DNA of 64,000 bases from Marinobacter manganoxydans MnI7-9 (GTDB taxonomy: Bacteria; Pseudomonadota; Gammaproteobacteria; Pseudomonadales; Oleiphilaceae), in NCBI RefSeq assembly GCF_000235625.1, contig NZ_AGTR01000027.1, positions 1-64,000 on the forward strand. The letters are read 5' to 3'. Under the pieces are notes generated by a model. The model searched no databases. It was given only the letters and a program-made list of their open reading frames with translations, and was not told the DNA's origin. This document shows positions 7,402 to 17,112 of the stretch, piece by piece. Within the stretch, counting starts at the first letter, position 1, and each line of letters opens with the position of its first letter. A program made the translations under genes and the position numbers.

Positions 7402-8805
7402 ATGACTGTTCTTCTGACCGGTCTGGCTATCTTAGTCATAACTGCAATCGCTGCAGCAATAGTTGTCAAGCGCTACTTAAAACCAGTTGATGTTTGGAAC
7501 ATACCTGTAGAAAACCCTGAAACCTTCACAAGCCTGGACTCAAATCTAGTCAAACTTGGGCTCAACGGCGACCTGTCCTGCAGGGATTTTGATTACATTT
7601 TCACCTATTTGCTACAGGGCATTCATAGCTACTCTTCCAAAAACCATGCTCGAATAATATACCCCGGCATCTCGGGAACTCGAGGCACGGTTGTGGAGGG
7701 GCTCGAAGGTTTCGCTCGCACTGCCGTCTTGCTAGCCACATGGCTTAAGTCCGGCAAACCCAAAAAGGTCGCGCTTTTCACCGGTGAGACGTTTGATATT
7801 GAACACCATATTCTGACAGGCTTGATCCACGGCACCTCCCCCACATCCGCAGAATACTGGGGCGATATCACGCACCTCGATCAACGAATAGTCGAAGCTG
7901 CAGATATTTCAATCGCCTTGTGGCTAATGAAGGATCAGGTAAAAAGTTGTTTATCGGAGGACCAAATTGACAATGTTCTAACGTGGCTGGCAATGGCCAA
8001 TAATAAAGAAATCTACGGTTGAAATTGGCATTTATTTCTGCTCATTATCAATTGCGTCCTTCTAGATTTCGGTCGAAACGGTCATGAAAGCGAAGTGCAT
8101 AATCATTACCAGGCGTTTAAACAGTTTCATGTTGGCCTTGGCTGGTTCACTGACGGTCCGCATGGCGAAATAGACTATTACAATGTATGGCAGATGCAGT
8201 ACATGCTGTTCTGGGCAAACCGGATATCACCAACTCTCGATCCAGAGTTTATCGTTCAATCCTTTGGTCATTTTTTTGAGATCTATCAATATTTCATCGG
8301 GCCGAACGGAATACCGATATTCGGAAGAAGTTGTTGTTACCGGCTCGCAGCCGCGCCCCCATTACTAGCTGCGTCAATGCACCATCCAAAGCTTTGGCAA
8401 GGGAAGGCCCGGCTCGCTTTGACCAACACTTGGTCTTATTTTCTCAAACATGGCGCGCTCAAATATGGCCGGGTTACTCAGGGATACTTTCATGATGATG
8501 AAGATTTGCTAGAAAATTACAGCGGTCGAGCAAGCCCTCTATGGTCTTTACGCTCCCTTTCTCTAGCGTTTTACCTAGTACCAGATCACCATCTTTGGGA
8601 AACTGAAATAGAAAAACTACCAATTGATATTTCCAGTTATGATAGATATTTTGATAACTTAAACATCAGAATAACCGGCGACACTGTTACGGGAGAAATT
8701 GTGATATTTCCCAATTATAAAGAATCTTCTAGCGGTCAAAAACTAAACACGACCTTTAAACGGATGTCTTCGATGCGACGATTAATACAGTATTTTGTTA
8801 AATGA
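7402..8805 (+). pseudogene. DUF2264-family gene interrupted by one in-frame TGA
   Basis: Two open segments (7402-8022 and 8095-8805) lie in the same frame and together read as one DUF2264-type protein of about 467 residues. The TGA at 8020-8022 is the only stop between them. The bases after it continue with family-like sequence (NWHLFLLIINCVLLDFG) into LGWFTDGPHGEIDYYNVWQMQ and later GIPIFGRSCCYRLAA and YFHDDEDLLENYSGRASPLW, which are family hallmarks. DUF2264 proteins are thought to be alpha-helical barrel carbohydrate-active enzymes. An N-terminal membrane segment (about residues 3-22) is present. The likely cause is a point nonsense mutation; a sequencing error or read-through cannot be excluded. 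Base composition is AT-richer than the PEP-CTERM genes. Confidence 0.75.
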
Positions 8806-8908
8806 CCTTTAAAGATTGAAAACTACGGCGCAAAGTATAGAAGAACAAGATATAGCTCGCGGAACCCGTTTTTGAATAGACTGCGTTAACAATATACAAG
8901 GAAGACAA

Positions 8909-9820
8909 ATGTACGTTAGTGTTATAATCCCGACCTATAATCGTCTTGAAGACTTGATTCAAACCATCCCACAGATAGCGTCTATCTTGGACGACCAATC
9001 CGAATTAATTATATACGATCAATCTGACTCGTATAGGCCAGAGACTCTTGATGGTAAACTTAAGGGCTTACTAGGAAACCAAAACTATACATACATTCAT
9101 AGTGAAACTCCCTCCGTAACTCTAGCCTGGAATACTGCTGCTACACTGGCCAAAGGCGAAGTATTGCTCTTTCTAGATGATGACATTGACCTTATCAGCA
9201 ATATTATTGAAGATCACAGAAAGTATTATAGGGCGCAAAATAATATTGTCGGGGTTGCAGGTAGTTATTATGCTGGATCAGTCAATCGTCCCTGGGTTCC
9301 TAGTTCCAAACATGGAATTGCGACGACATGTGCTGGCGTCAATATCTCCATCAGAACGGAAACGTTTCTGAAGACTGGGGCCGCATCCGACTACATAAAG
9401 CCTTTTGCGGGCTTCGATTGGGAATTCGCGGAATTCGTCACTAAAAATTACGGGAAGCTAGCCGTCGGAAATGACCTATTCGTCATGCATCGAGCGCCTG
9501 CTTCTGGCGGTTGTGGTAATCAGGCGGAGCGCGGTATTGATTGGTACTATGGATGTTACTTCAACCATTTTTTATGGATGTTTTCTCGAAGAGGACTCTT
9601 CAAATTCAGTAGGCTACCGAGACACGTTTACTGGCTGATGAGATATTGCATTCCACCCAAGCACATACTCATGACTACCGATTTTTTCCGCCAAAGCATC
9701 TTGGAAGCATTTGTCGCTGCCCGGAAAAAACATCACAGAAACGCAAGACAGCGCAGAGCAGAGAAATCAAGATCCACCGAATATAATGTCTGCTCCGAAG
9801 TAAGACGCAGAAGTAGCTAA
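8909..9820 (+). CDS. Family 2 glycosyltransferase
   Basis: This 303-residue GT-A glycosyltransferase has the N-terminal core SVIIPTYNR, the metal-binding acidic motif LFLDDDIDL near residue 90 and the acceptor-side FAGFDWEF around 170. The C-terminus is strongly basic (ARKKHHRNARQRR). A good AAGGAAG lies seven bases before the ATG. It is downstream of the broken DUF2264 gene on the same strand and stands apart from the main minus-strand operon. It probably contributes a sugar to the exopolysaccharide or a surface glycan; the sugar is unknown. Codon and base use is AT-rich like the rest of this island. Confidence 0.85.
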   Translation: MYVSVIIPTYNRLEDLIQTIPQIASILDDQSELIIYDQSDSYRPETLDGKLKGLLGNQNYTYIHSETPSVTLAWNTAATLAKGEVLLFLDDDIDLISNIIEDHRKYYRAQNNIVGVAGSYYAGSVNRPWVPSSKHGIATTCAGVNISIRTETFLKTGAASDYIKPFAGFDWEFAEFVTKNYGKLAVGNDLFVMHRAPASGGCGNQAERGIDWYYGCYFNHFLWMFSRRGLFKFSRLPRHVYWLMRYCIPPKHILMTTDFFRQSILEAFVAARKKHHRNARQRRAEKSRSTEYNVCSEVRRRSS

Positions 9821-9956
9821 TTCATGCCTGGCAAAAAGTTCGGAGTTCACCCTTAACCGAAGCCGTTAAATTAGTCCCTCGGATTTCTTCGGACGAACTA
9901 TATAAATAGTCTTTAGACCGTAATACTTCTAAAACGTCTCCCAGTCTAGAGCGACC

Positions 9957-11405
9957 CTATTTCCTTATATTGAACTGAAAGCGACCAACCAGTGACATAA
10001 GGAGCGCACGTTCCCTGTCTGACAACCCGAACTTCAAATATATACTAAAAAGGAAAATTATTAGGAGAAGAGAAAAAAAACCATTAATCGATAATATAAC
10101 TAAATTGAAGTCCCAAAAACCAATAGAATCTCTTAACATTACTAATGACAATGAGCATACACCAGAGGATAGGAATAAGGCGCAAAGGTTTATGAAACCG
10201 CCACAAAGGAATACTTTCTTGTATGTGTATAAATATAACGCAGCTGCAAATATAAGCTCAGCCAAAACCTTAACCAAAACTAATACATATAGATCGTAAC
10301 CAGAAGCAAAGAGAAGCAAAATTACGATACCAACCGTAGAAACTAGCTCATATAAAAAGATTATTTTCGTATTGAAGGATACCATCAAAATTCTAAACGA
10401 TTGAGAAATCAAAATGAAAGATAAGACCGAGACAGACAAAAAAGAAAACAAATAAGCATAATCAGTCCATTGTTTTCCAAGGAAGAAGGCGACCAGCTCA
10501 TTCGCATTAACAAACATGAACGCAACAGTGGGTGCCACAAGAATCGTCAACACCTTCATGGTTAAATTTGCTTGGTATTTAAATTCCTCAAGATTGTCGC
10601 TAACTTTTCCCATTTCCACATGCAAAGGCTCTACTAGCGGACCAAAAATTTGGAGCGCGGGAATAGACGAAAAGTATTTCATATTATTATAGGCTCCCAG
10701 TGCTGCGCTTTGGAAAAATGCACTGACAACTAATGTGTCCGCATGGTTACGGAAATACCCCAACATAGATTTTGGAATCAGCCACTTCGAAAACGACCAT
10801 TGTTCTCTTATATTTGATATATCTATCCGAGGCCGATAGTCAGTAATCCTATATGATAAAGACGTCACAAGAATCTCGAAGACTATTTGTCCAATTATTA
10901 ATGCCCAATAATTTTTGAATATAAACGCGATTGCCACAGCGAACCCTATTGAAACCATTTTCGCAAGGACTGTAATTTTGACAATCGGCCCATACCGTTG
11001 CTGTCGCTTGAGAAGCATCAGCCCAGGATTACGTAGCATCCCAAATATAACTATGAAACCCGTAGCGCTTATGATCCACAATAATTGTATGGAATCTCTA
11101 AACCAGGCTACTATCGGGGCTGCAATCAACAGCAATGCCAAAGCGATGGACTTTAACGCTAAGTCTAATGTCCAAGCTGAATTCAACTCGCTTTCATTTA
11201 CTGATTTTTTCTGTATTATATAAGACTCTGTACCCGCATCAACGATGGCCTCCACAAACCAAAGCGCCAACATTGCTATTGCCACTAAGCCAAAATCTTC
11301 AGGCGTCAATAACCTTGCGAGCACCAAAGTACTCACCAAACCTAGTGCTCTCTGGATAAATTTTTGAATAATTAGGAACGACGAACTTCTCAATACATTG
11401 ATCAT
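9957..11405 (-). CDS. Polysaccharide flippase (Wzx/MOP superfamily)
   Basis: The 482-residue integral membrane protein has about 12-14 predicted transmembrane segments and the N-terminal pattern LARLLTPEDFGLVAIAM that is typical of Wzx/WzxC-like lipid-linked oligosaccharide flippases. In an XrtA locus it would move the undecaprenyl-linked repeat unit across the inner membrane before polymerisation. It is monocistronic by spacing, convergent with the glycosyltransferase at 8909, and AT-rich. No other flippase is visible in the window, so it is the likely transporter for the locus. Confidence 0.85.
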   Translation of the reverse strand: MINVLRSSSFLIIQKFIQRALGLVSTLVLARLLTPEDFGLVAIAMLALWFVEAIVDAGTESYIIQKKSVNESELNSAWTLDLALKSIALALLLIAAPIVAWFRDSIQLLWIISATGFIVIFGMLRNPGLMLLKRQQRYGPIVKITVLAKMVSIGFAVAIAFIFKNYWALIIGQIVFEILVTSLSYRITDYRPRIDISNIREQWSFSKWLIPKSMLGYFRNHADTLVVSAFFQSAALGAYNNMKYFSSIPALQIFGPLVEPLHVEMGKVSDNLEEFKYQANLTMKVLTILVAPTVAFMFVNANELVAFFLGKQWTDYAYLFSFLSVSVLSFILISQSFRILMVSFNTKIIFLYELVSTVGIVILLLFASGYDLYVLVLVKVLAELIFAAALYLYTYKKVFLCGGFINLCALFLSSGVCSLSLVMLRDSIGFWDFNLVILSINGFFSLLLIIFLFSIYLKFGLSDRERALLMSLVGRFQFNIRK

Positions 11406-12132
11406 TTATTTATCAGGGCCTAATTCATACACGGGAATGAGTTTCATCTATACCCGAATTCGGCAAATGTACGCGACTAAAAGAGTTGTGGACAGTAAAC
11501 AACCTAAAAGCTATCAGGAGATCCTTGGACCCAAATGATTTAAAATAAGTTTAGCCACTAAGCCGTAGTGGGAAATTGAAACAAATTAAGGTGGAAGCCT
11601 CTAATCTGGACCTTCTTAATAGCTTAAAAAGACATTTACCCTTACTCGAAATGATCATTTTTGTATACTGATATTAACTTATCCATCTTTTTTACGAAAT
11701 TGCCGGTAAAACTACAGAGATTTATAAGCCGATCGCTAGGATAAAGAAACATATTTTTCGTTGACAATATGTCAACTATCCTGTTAAAAAAGCAATTAAT
11801 TTTGCGAGCACTGAGCCGCAGTCAAGTCACAACTGTGCACCGACCTGCTACGTTGCTAATAGGCACGGCCTGTTATTGCTGCTCCACCCTTTCTTAAACT
11901 CCCAAGTATTCCAAAACCCATGCCGAGGCACTCAACCCGTCACACGCTTAAACTTACGAAAAGCCACACTGCCTCTCTCAAAAAGGGAGAACGAACCGAG
12001 AAACCTTAACTCAAATGGAAGTCTTAAGATCTGTACAAAACTCAAGCGACGACATTTTTAAAAACACCTATTCCTTTGACCGTTTAATACGAAGCCTAGT
12101 GCTCTACCGTTTAATTTCACTCAGATCCGAGT
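11406..12132. other. AT-rich intergenic stretch with no supported gene
   Basis: About 730 bp between the flippase and a secreted orphan protein. Short open frames exist (for example 11876-12061) but none has a ribosome binding site or recognisable product. A small CCACT...AGTGG hairpin sits at 11556-11571. It may hold the flippase promoter and the remains of a decayed gene. Confidence 0.5.
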
Positions 12133-13374
12133 TTACTCGACAGAAATACCGCTGGGAGCAGAGGGCCGCCGACCTGTCTCAATAGAATATTTTAGAAGGA
12201 TTGGCGCAGACTCATATTGATTTTGCAACGAATCAGCTTCGCCTAACATGAAATAGAGATCCTGATTCTCATAATCATAGTAAGCAGCAATCATGACCCT
12301 AGGCTTTGTAAAAGCAGCTTGTATTTCAAACGGTAACTCCAAAGTGCCGTATTCGTAGGGCCTTACGTCGTATGGCGCAACCAATCCTTGTTTTACTTTA
12401 ACGAAATCTTCCACGTCCCAGAGCCAGTAATGATTGTAAATGTCTGAAGAAATATAAGGACAAGCACCACCACATAAACGGCCATCGTCTTGAGTAATCT
12501 TATACCCAATTCCGGATTCATGCCCACCGCTATTGCCAAAAACAGCATAGGTATTAGTTCCTGGGACAATAAAACCTGTGTAGGCGCTGGAAACTTCAGT
12601 CCAGAGATCATTGCTCAGAGATTTATTATAATGGTCGGGATGCAGTTGGTTGTCTATTGAAAAAGAAAGTAATTCATTAGTTTCGATCACATCACCGGAT
12701 TTACTGTTCAGTAGGTTTTCTTTACTCACAGAGAATGCGCTTGGCCCCATACTGTTACGGCCGTTAATAGGAAGATTGCTTGCGAATCCGAAGATTAAAT
12801 CACCTCCTAAAGACTCCTGTAGTGGTGTGGGAATCTCAGTAACCCACCCTGCAGATTTAACCTTTGGTTCGAGTTTGAAATAACCATCAATTTCGGAGGT
12901 GCCAAGGTTGTTTAGGTCTTCTAAGAAGAAACTCGTATCCGTGTTGTCTGCGTTACCGTCATAGAATTGAGCGGCGTTTACCCAGATCCCGCCATCGATT
13001 TTGTGCATGCCTGTGATAGTGTTGATGCTGTCCACATTCTCCGAGGGAACCCTGTCGAGAATTCTCGAGAAGGGCTGAACATTTCGTACCATTGGCAGTT
13101 CTGCTAAGTTTTCCGATCTAGAGAAACCCTCGATAGCAAACTCTGCTATAGCCATGTGCTGGCTGTGGCCGATCACAAATAGAGAGTTCCGAGCTGAATC
13201 TATCAGAAATGTTCCATTTGCAAAACCCATCCTACTCTCGCCGTACGTCGAAACCGGTATGCGCGATGCTCCCTCATAAACCAAGTCATTGATAGAAAAT
13301 ATTTTTTCCTGCGCACCGGCAATGCCAGTCAAGGGTAAAAGAACTGCAAATATCGCTATTCTATAATTTTTCAT
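12133..13374 (-). CDS. Secreted protein of unknown function
   Basis: The 413-residue protein begins with a clear Sec signal peptide (MKNYRIAIFAVLLPLTGIAGA, cleaved before QEK) and has a GGTGAG ribosome binding site. The body is rich in Gly, Asn and aromatic residues and reads like a beta-propeller or beta-sandwich (repeated segments such as FANGTFLIDSARNSLFVIGH, YAVFGNSGGHESG, YYDYENQDLYFMLGEA). A Cys pair (LCGGACPY) could form a disulphide. I do not recognise a named family and there is no PEP-CTERM tail. It sits in the AT-rich island, separated by gaps of about 270 bp and 730 bp from both neighbours, so it is likely an independent accessory gene. Confidence 0.7.
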   Translation of the reverse strand: MKNYRIAIFAVLLPLTGIAGAQEKIFSINDLVYEGASRIPVSTYGESRMGFANGTFLIDSARNSLFVIGHSQHMAIAEFAIEGFSRSENLAELPMVRNVQPFSRILDRVPSENVDSINTITGMHKIDGGIWVNAAQFYDGNADNTDTSFFLEDLNNLGTSEIDGYFKLEPKVKSAGWVTEIPTPLQESLGGDLIFGFASNLPINGRNSMGPSAFSVSKENLLNSKSGDVIETNELLSFSIDNQLHPDHYNKSLSNDLWTEVSSAYTGFIVPGTNTYAVFGNSGGHESGIGYKITQDDGRLCGGACPYISSDIYNHYWLWDVEDFVKVKQGLVAPYDVRPYEYGTLELPFEIQAAFTKPRVMIAAYYDYENQDLYFMLGEADSLQNQYESAPILLKYSIETGRRPSAPSGISVE

Positions 13375-13645
13375 AACTCACCGTTAGCTAATAAAAATAC
13401 CTTGTGACCGCCAATCTTCGAATGCTGTAAAGCCTTAAATACGCGTCTCGATGGTTTACATCGGGATTATCTTCAATGTACGAGGAGCTCGTTGTCGACA
13501 CCATACAACAATTAAACCACCTTCGTTACGATCCTAAAGAATCATGCCCCTACTTACTGCTAATTAATGCATAATGCTCCGCGAATTTACACAAATCAAC
13601 ATTTTTTTACTTAGAACATTCCTTTATTTACAAAAATTATTTAAA

Positions 13646-14935
13646 TTATTTTTTTATAACATTAAAGTCCCTGCCAACCAAATTATTATAAGAAATAAGA
13701 TTTATTATTAACGCAATATAGAATGGCTCATAAATTATTAAGTCAAGAAATATCGAGCATATAAAAAAACCAATTATGCTGATACTTGAAGCAGTCAAAG
13801 CAAAAACGCAATTATCGTTTAAAGATAATTTCTTTTTTCTTGCAAACCTTAATCTGGAAAATGCAAGATAAATCAGCGTCAAGAACAAAACGCCAGTTAT
13901 CAAACCTGTATTAGCAGCAAAGTTGATAAAGGTATTATGAGCGACATGAGGGGTTTTTCCAGGAAAATGATTGCTAGTCGCTGCCTCGAACATTTGAACA
14001 CCCGCGCCGAAAATTGGGTATTCCGGAATTAATTTAAGGCCTGCTTCCCAAGATACCAGCCTTGGGTTGATCGGCTCTTCAGCGTTGACAGTTGCTGATT
14101 CTAAGGTACCTGTCGCTCTGTCTAAAAGCATTGAGCCCTGGTAAAAAAGGAATAAGATAAAAGACATCGCAATTACAATATTCGCTTTTCTAGAACGTAA
14201 CACGTAGGCAAGTGGTAAGAATGAAATCAGTGAAGCCAAAAGTGCGGCACGTGAACTAAAAAGTACCATTGCATGCCATGCGAGGGGCACAACAAGAATA
14301 ATCCCAGCCTTTTGTATTGGGCTTTTAACCCTGAAAAACAGCAAAATTATGAACGGCAAACACATCACAATCAAGGTTGATAATACGTTTGCATCTTGAT
14401 AAGGACTTTGGCTTGGACCGACTAAACGGTTGTTAAAAAACTTGTGCCACTCTTGATTGATGTATGCTGAATTCGCCCAATAAACGTAATATATGCCGAC
14501 TGCAACAAACGTATAACAAAGGTACTTGAGAGCTTTTTCATTTACAAAAAGAGGAATCATTACAAAGTACATAATAACGATGCTATTGAATGTACTCAGC
14601 ACCAACTCCGGAGACACCGATGCTGGCATGCCTTTGTATGGCGAGAAATAATGTGACAAATGCATCCATGCCCAGATTATCAATATAATAAAATTTTGTT
14701 TATCCTTATAAACGACAAGATTCGCTTTTTTTTGAGCGATCGAAAACAGTAAACCCAGTATGGCGAGACCAGCTGTAATTCGGAAAATCGGTATACCGTG
14801 GAAAATCCAATGCCAGATGTATTGAGGCTGTAAAAGGCTATTTGCAACATAAGCGAGCCCGGCGATCCAGGGAGCGAACAAAAGAGACGCTCCCGCGCCA
14901 AAGATCAAGACATATAGAAGCAATCTACCCATCAT
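13646..14935 (-). CDS. O-antigen ligase/polymerase-type membrane protein, exosortase-associated
   Basis: The 429-residue polytopic membrane protein has around 10-12 transmembrane helices and a large periplasmic loop containing the Wzy/WaaL signature region (RLVSWEAGLKLIPEYPIFGAG ... HVAHNTFINFAANTGL). The LFSSRAALLASL segment corresponds to the Wzy_C core. Members found next to XrtA are annotated as putative O-glycosylation ligases or as the polymerase of the exopolysaccharide. It may polymerise the repeat unit or transfer glycan onto PEP-CTERM proteins; sequence does not separate these. It is the last gene of the tightly packed minus-strand operon, seven bases after the upstream glycosyltransferase. 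Confidence 0.82.
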   Translation of the reverse strand: MMGRLLLYVLIFGAGASLLFAPWIAGLAYVANSLLQPQYIWHWIFHGIPIFRITAGLAILGLLFSIAQKKANLVVYKDKQNFIILIIWAWMHLSHYFSPYKGMPASVSPELVLSTFNSIVIMYFVMIPLFVNEKALKYLCYTFVAVGIYYVYWANSAYINQEWHKFFNNRLVGPSQSPYQDANVLSTLIVMCLPFIILLFFRVKSPIQKAGIILVVPLAWHAMVLFSSRAALLASLISFLPLAYVLRSRKANIVIAMSFILFLFYQGSMLLDRATGTLESATVNAEEPINPRLVSWEAGLKLIPEYPIFGAGVQMFEAATSNHFPGKTPHVAHNTFINFAANTGLITGVLFLTLIYLAFSRLRFARKKKLSLNDNCVFALTASSISIIGFFICSIFLDLIIYEPFYIALIINLISYNNLVGRDFNVIKK

Positions 14936-14941
14936 TGAAAC

Positions 14942-16003
14942 CTAAATATTTTTTTCAAATATTTTTAGAAAAGGAAATTTCAGGGTGCAAAAAAGAAATG
15001 TTTTAATAAATTTAGGGTTGGTCGGATGCTGTCTCAAAACACTCAACATCGTCGAAAGTGCTTCTTGTGCCTGTCCGTTTCGCCAAAGGTAATTATAGGA
15101 TATGAGCCAAAAGCGAATGTCTGCAATTTGTTGGGTTGCCTCAGCGATGATTTCGGGTTCGTTGGTTAATTTTCTTATATCTGCCAGGCTTCGACAAAGC
15201 TCGTTTTGAACCGAAACCGCCTTGTCGATGTCGCTCTGGTTTCGATTGGTGTCTGAAAGATTGTTTGAATGCACGTTATAGATGACACCTAACCGATCCA
15301 CATACCCAATTCGGTACCCCTTGGTGATCGCGGCCATCAGGAAATATCGGTCTTCGCCGATTCGATAGTCTGGAATTTTTATGTCACTGGCAAGCTTCGC
15401 CCTTACTATCGAATTCTGGAAGCCAGCGTGAATCGGCGTATTCAGCTGTGTTAATGCAAGCTCATGATTGCATTTAAACAGGTAGATATCGCCGTACTGC
15501 TCGCGATCTAGCTTCTGAAAGCTAAGCGGTTGATTTGAATTTTCATCCAGGAAGGTTGATTCATGAAGGGTGACACCTGACTCATGATCAACTCTTCGAC
15601 AGGGGCAATAAACCCAGTCCATTTCTGGGACTTTTTCCAAACGGTCAATCAATGTCTCGAGATAAGTGGGCAGCCAGTAATCGTCACTATCAAAAAACGC
15701 AATAAATTCCTGCTCTTCTATAAACTGCTGTCCTGTGGCCCTGGCAGCACCCGGTCCGGCGTTGGACTGTTTCACATAAGTGATACTCTGATAGACTCCA
15801 TTGACCAACCTGGTTACTTCGTCCAAAGGATGATCGCTGCTTCCATCATCTACGATGACTAGGTTCCAGTCCTGGTAGGTCTGCTCACCTAGTGATCGAA
15901 ATGCCTGATCGAGAAAATGCCGTCGATTGTATATCGGCATGATAATCAGACAACGGGATTGACTAGACGACAGTTCATTAAATCGATGAATTTCCAGTGT
16001 CAT
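14942..16003 (-). CDS. Family 2 glycosyltransferase
   Basis: This 353-residue GT-A enzyme has the signature LIIMPIYNRRHFLDQAF, the VDDGSSD nucleotide-binding motif, and the metal-binding FFDSDDYW near residue 120. A helical C-terminal extension (about 260-350) follows. Its start overlaps the stop of the preceding glycosyltransferase by four bases (ATGA), indicating translational coupling in the exopolysaccharide operon. It is expected to add one sugar to the growing lipid-linked unit in the cytoplasm. The donor is unknown. Confidence 0.87.
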   Translation of the reverse strand: MTLEIHRFNELSSSQSRCLIIMPIYNRRHFLDQAFRSLGEQTYQDWNLVIVDDGSSDHPLDEVTRLVNGVYQSITYVKQSNAGPGAARATGQQFIEEQEFIAFFDSDDYWLPTYLETLIDRLEKVPEMDWVYCPCRRVDHESGVTLHESTFLDENSNQPLSFQKLDREQYGDIYLFKCNHELALTQLNTPIHAGFQNSIVRAKLASDIKIPDYRIGEDRYFLMAAITKGYRIGYVDRLGVIYNVHSNNLSDTNRNQSDIDKAVSVQNELCRSLADIRKLTNEPEIIAEATQQIADIRFWLISYNYLWRNGQAQEALSTMLSVLRQHPTNPKFIKTFLFCTLKFPFLKIFEKNI

Positions 16004-17112
16004 TTAATTGCCTCCAGCTTCCCATAGAGTTCCCGAAACTCATCCGAGAAGCGAGTCAGGCTAAAATTCCGTGACACATCATGGTGGGCTTCTTGGCCGA
16101 GGATTCTGCGTCTATTGGGATTCTCTACGAGAAACTTAATGGCATCTGCCATAGCATTCGGGTCGTGCGCCCGGAAAAGCAAACCATTCTTGTTATGTTT
16201 GACCGCCTCCGGAATCCCGTTCACGGAAGTCGATGCAAGAGGCAAGCTAAATGCCATGGCTTCTAGTATTGAAATGGGGAACGCCTCTTCATGGGATGCA
16301 CAGACGAGAATATCCAGCTCATTTAGATAGTCTCGAACATTATCGACCTGTCCGTGGAATACGAACATATCATGCAGTCCCAACTCCGCTATACGCGCTT
16401 TTAGCAAGCTTTCCCGCGACTCGCCAAAAAGATCACCACCAATTATATGTACGCGGATATCAGGGCAATCTGGATAAAGTATTGCGATTGCTTCGATGAG
16501 ATCCAGGTGGCCTTTTCTCTCTTGGAGATTCGCGACAATGCCAATGTTGGTTTTGTCAGTGGGCAAGATTCTCTTTGGGGAGGAAAAAGGTTTAAAAATG
16601 TCGACATCTACACCGTTATGTATGACCTGATGAGAGGATGCCTTAAAGGCAGTCTCTACACGTTGAGAGACGGCTTCCTTCAGCTCGTGACTGCAGTACA
16701 CAAAATGGCATTTGTATGGAGGCGTTTTGAAAATCCACTTTAATGCAGACGTTTCGATAGGGAAGTGAACATGGCAAACGAGTGGAATGGCCAATTTTTT
16801 CGAAGGCTGGACTAACGTTCGGGTTACGAACAGATCCCCGGTATGAATAAGGTCTATTTGATTCTCACGCAGGAATTTGAGCCAGCGTCGGTAACCTTTA
16901 ATAGTTTGAATGGGCTTCTTCGCGTCCGGCTGCTGGATTTCCAGGGAGGATGCCCTTGCGCCGAGTTCCCTGGCCGCATCGAGAAAAGGTCCTTCTTCGG
17001 GCGTCACCAGGAAGGCTTGGTGTGAACGCCCATCAAGCCCTCGGATGATGTCGAGCGTAACGCGCTCTGCGCCACCGATTTTCCCAACATTGTGAACGTA
17101 AAGTATATTCAT
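16000..17112 (-). CDS. Family 4 glycosyltransferase
   Basis: The 370-residue GT-B enzyme starts MNILYVHNVGKIGGAERV, a canonical acceptor-domain loop, and carries a C-terminal donor site with the E-x7-E motif in SHEEAFPISILEAMAFSLP. The linker IHNGVDVDIFKP is typical of GT4. Both ends overlap neighbours by four bases, so it is cotranslated with the family 2 enzymes on each side. It contributes a sugar to the exopolysaccharide repeat; linkage and donor cannot be deduced. Confidence 0.87.
   Translation of the reverse strand: MNILYVHNVGKIGGAERVTLDIIRGLDGRSHQAFLVTPEEGPFLDAARELGARASSLEIQQPDAKKPIQTIKGYRRWLKFLRENQIDLIHTGDLFVTRTLVQPSKKLAIPLVCHVHFPIETSALKWIFKTPPYKCHFVYCSHELKEAVSQRVETAFKASSHQVIHNGVDVDIFKPFSSPKRILPTDKTNIGIVANLQERKGHLDLIEAIAILYPDCPDIRVHIIGGDLFGESRESLLKARIAELGLHDMFVFHGQVDNVRDYLNELDILVCASHEEAFPISILEAMAFSLPLASTSVNGIPEAVKHNKNGLLFRAHDPNAMADAIKFLVENPNRRRILGQEAHHDVSRNFSLTRFSDEFRELYGKLEAIK

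Noticed and set aside
11876-12061. Small gene in the AT-rich gap
   Set aside because: No ribosome binding site, no family and random composition.
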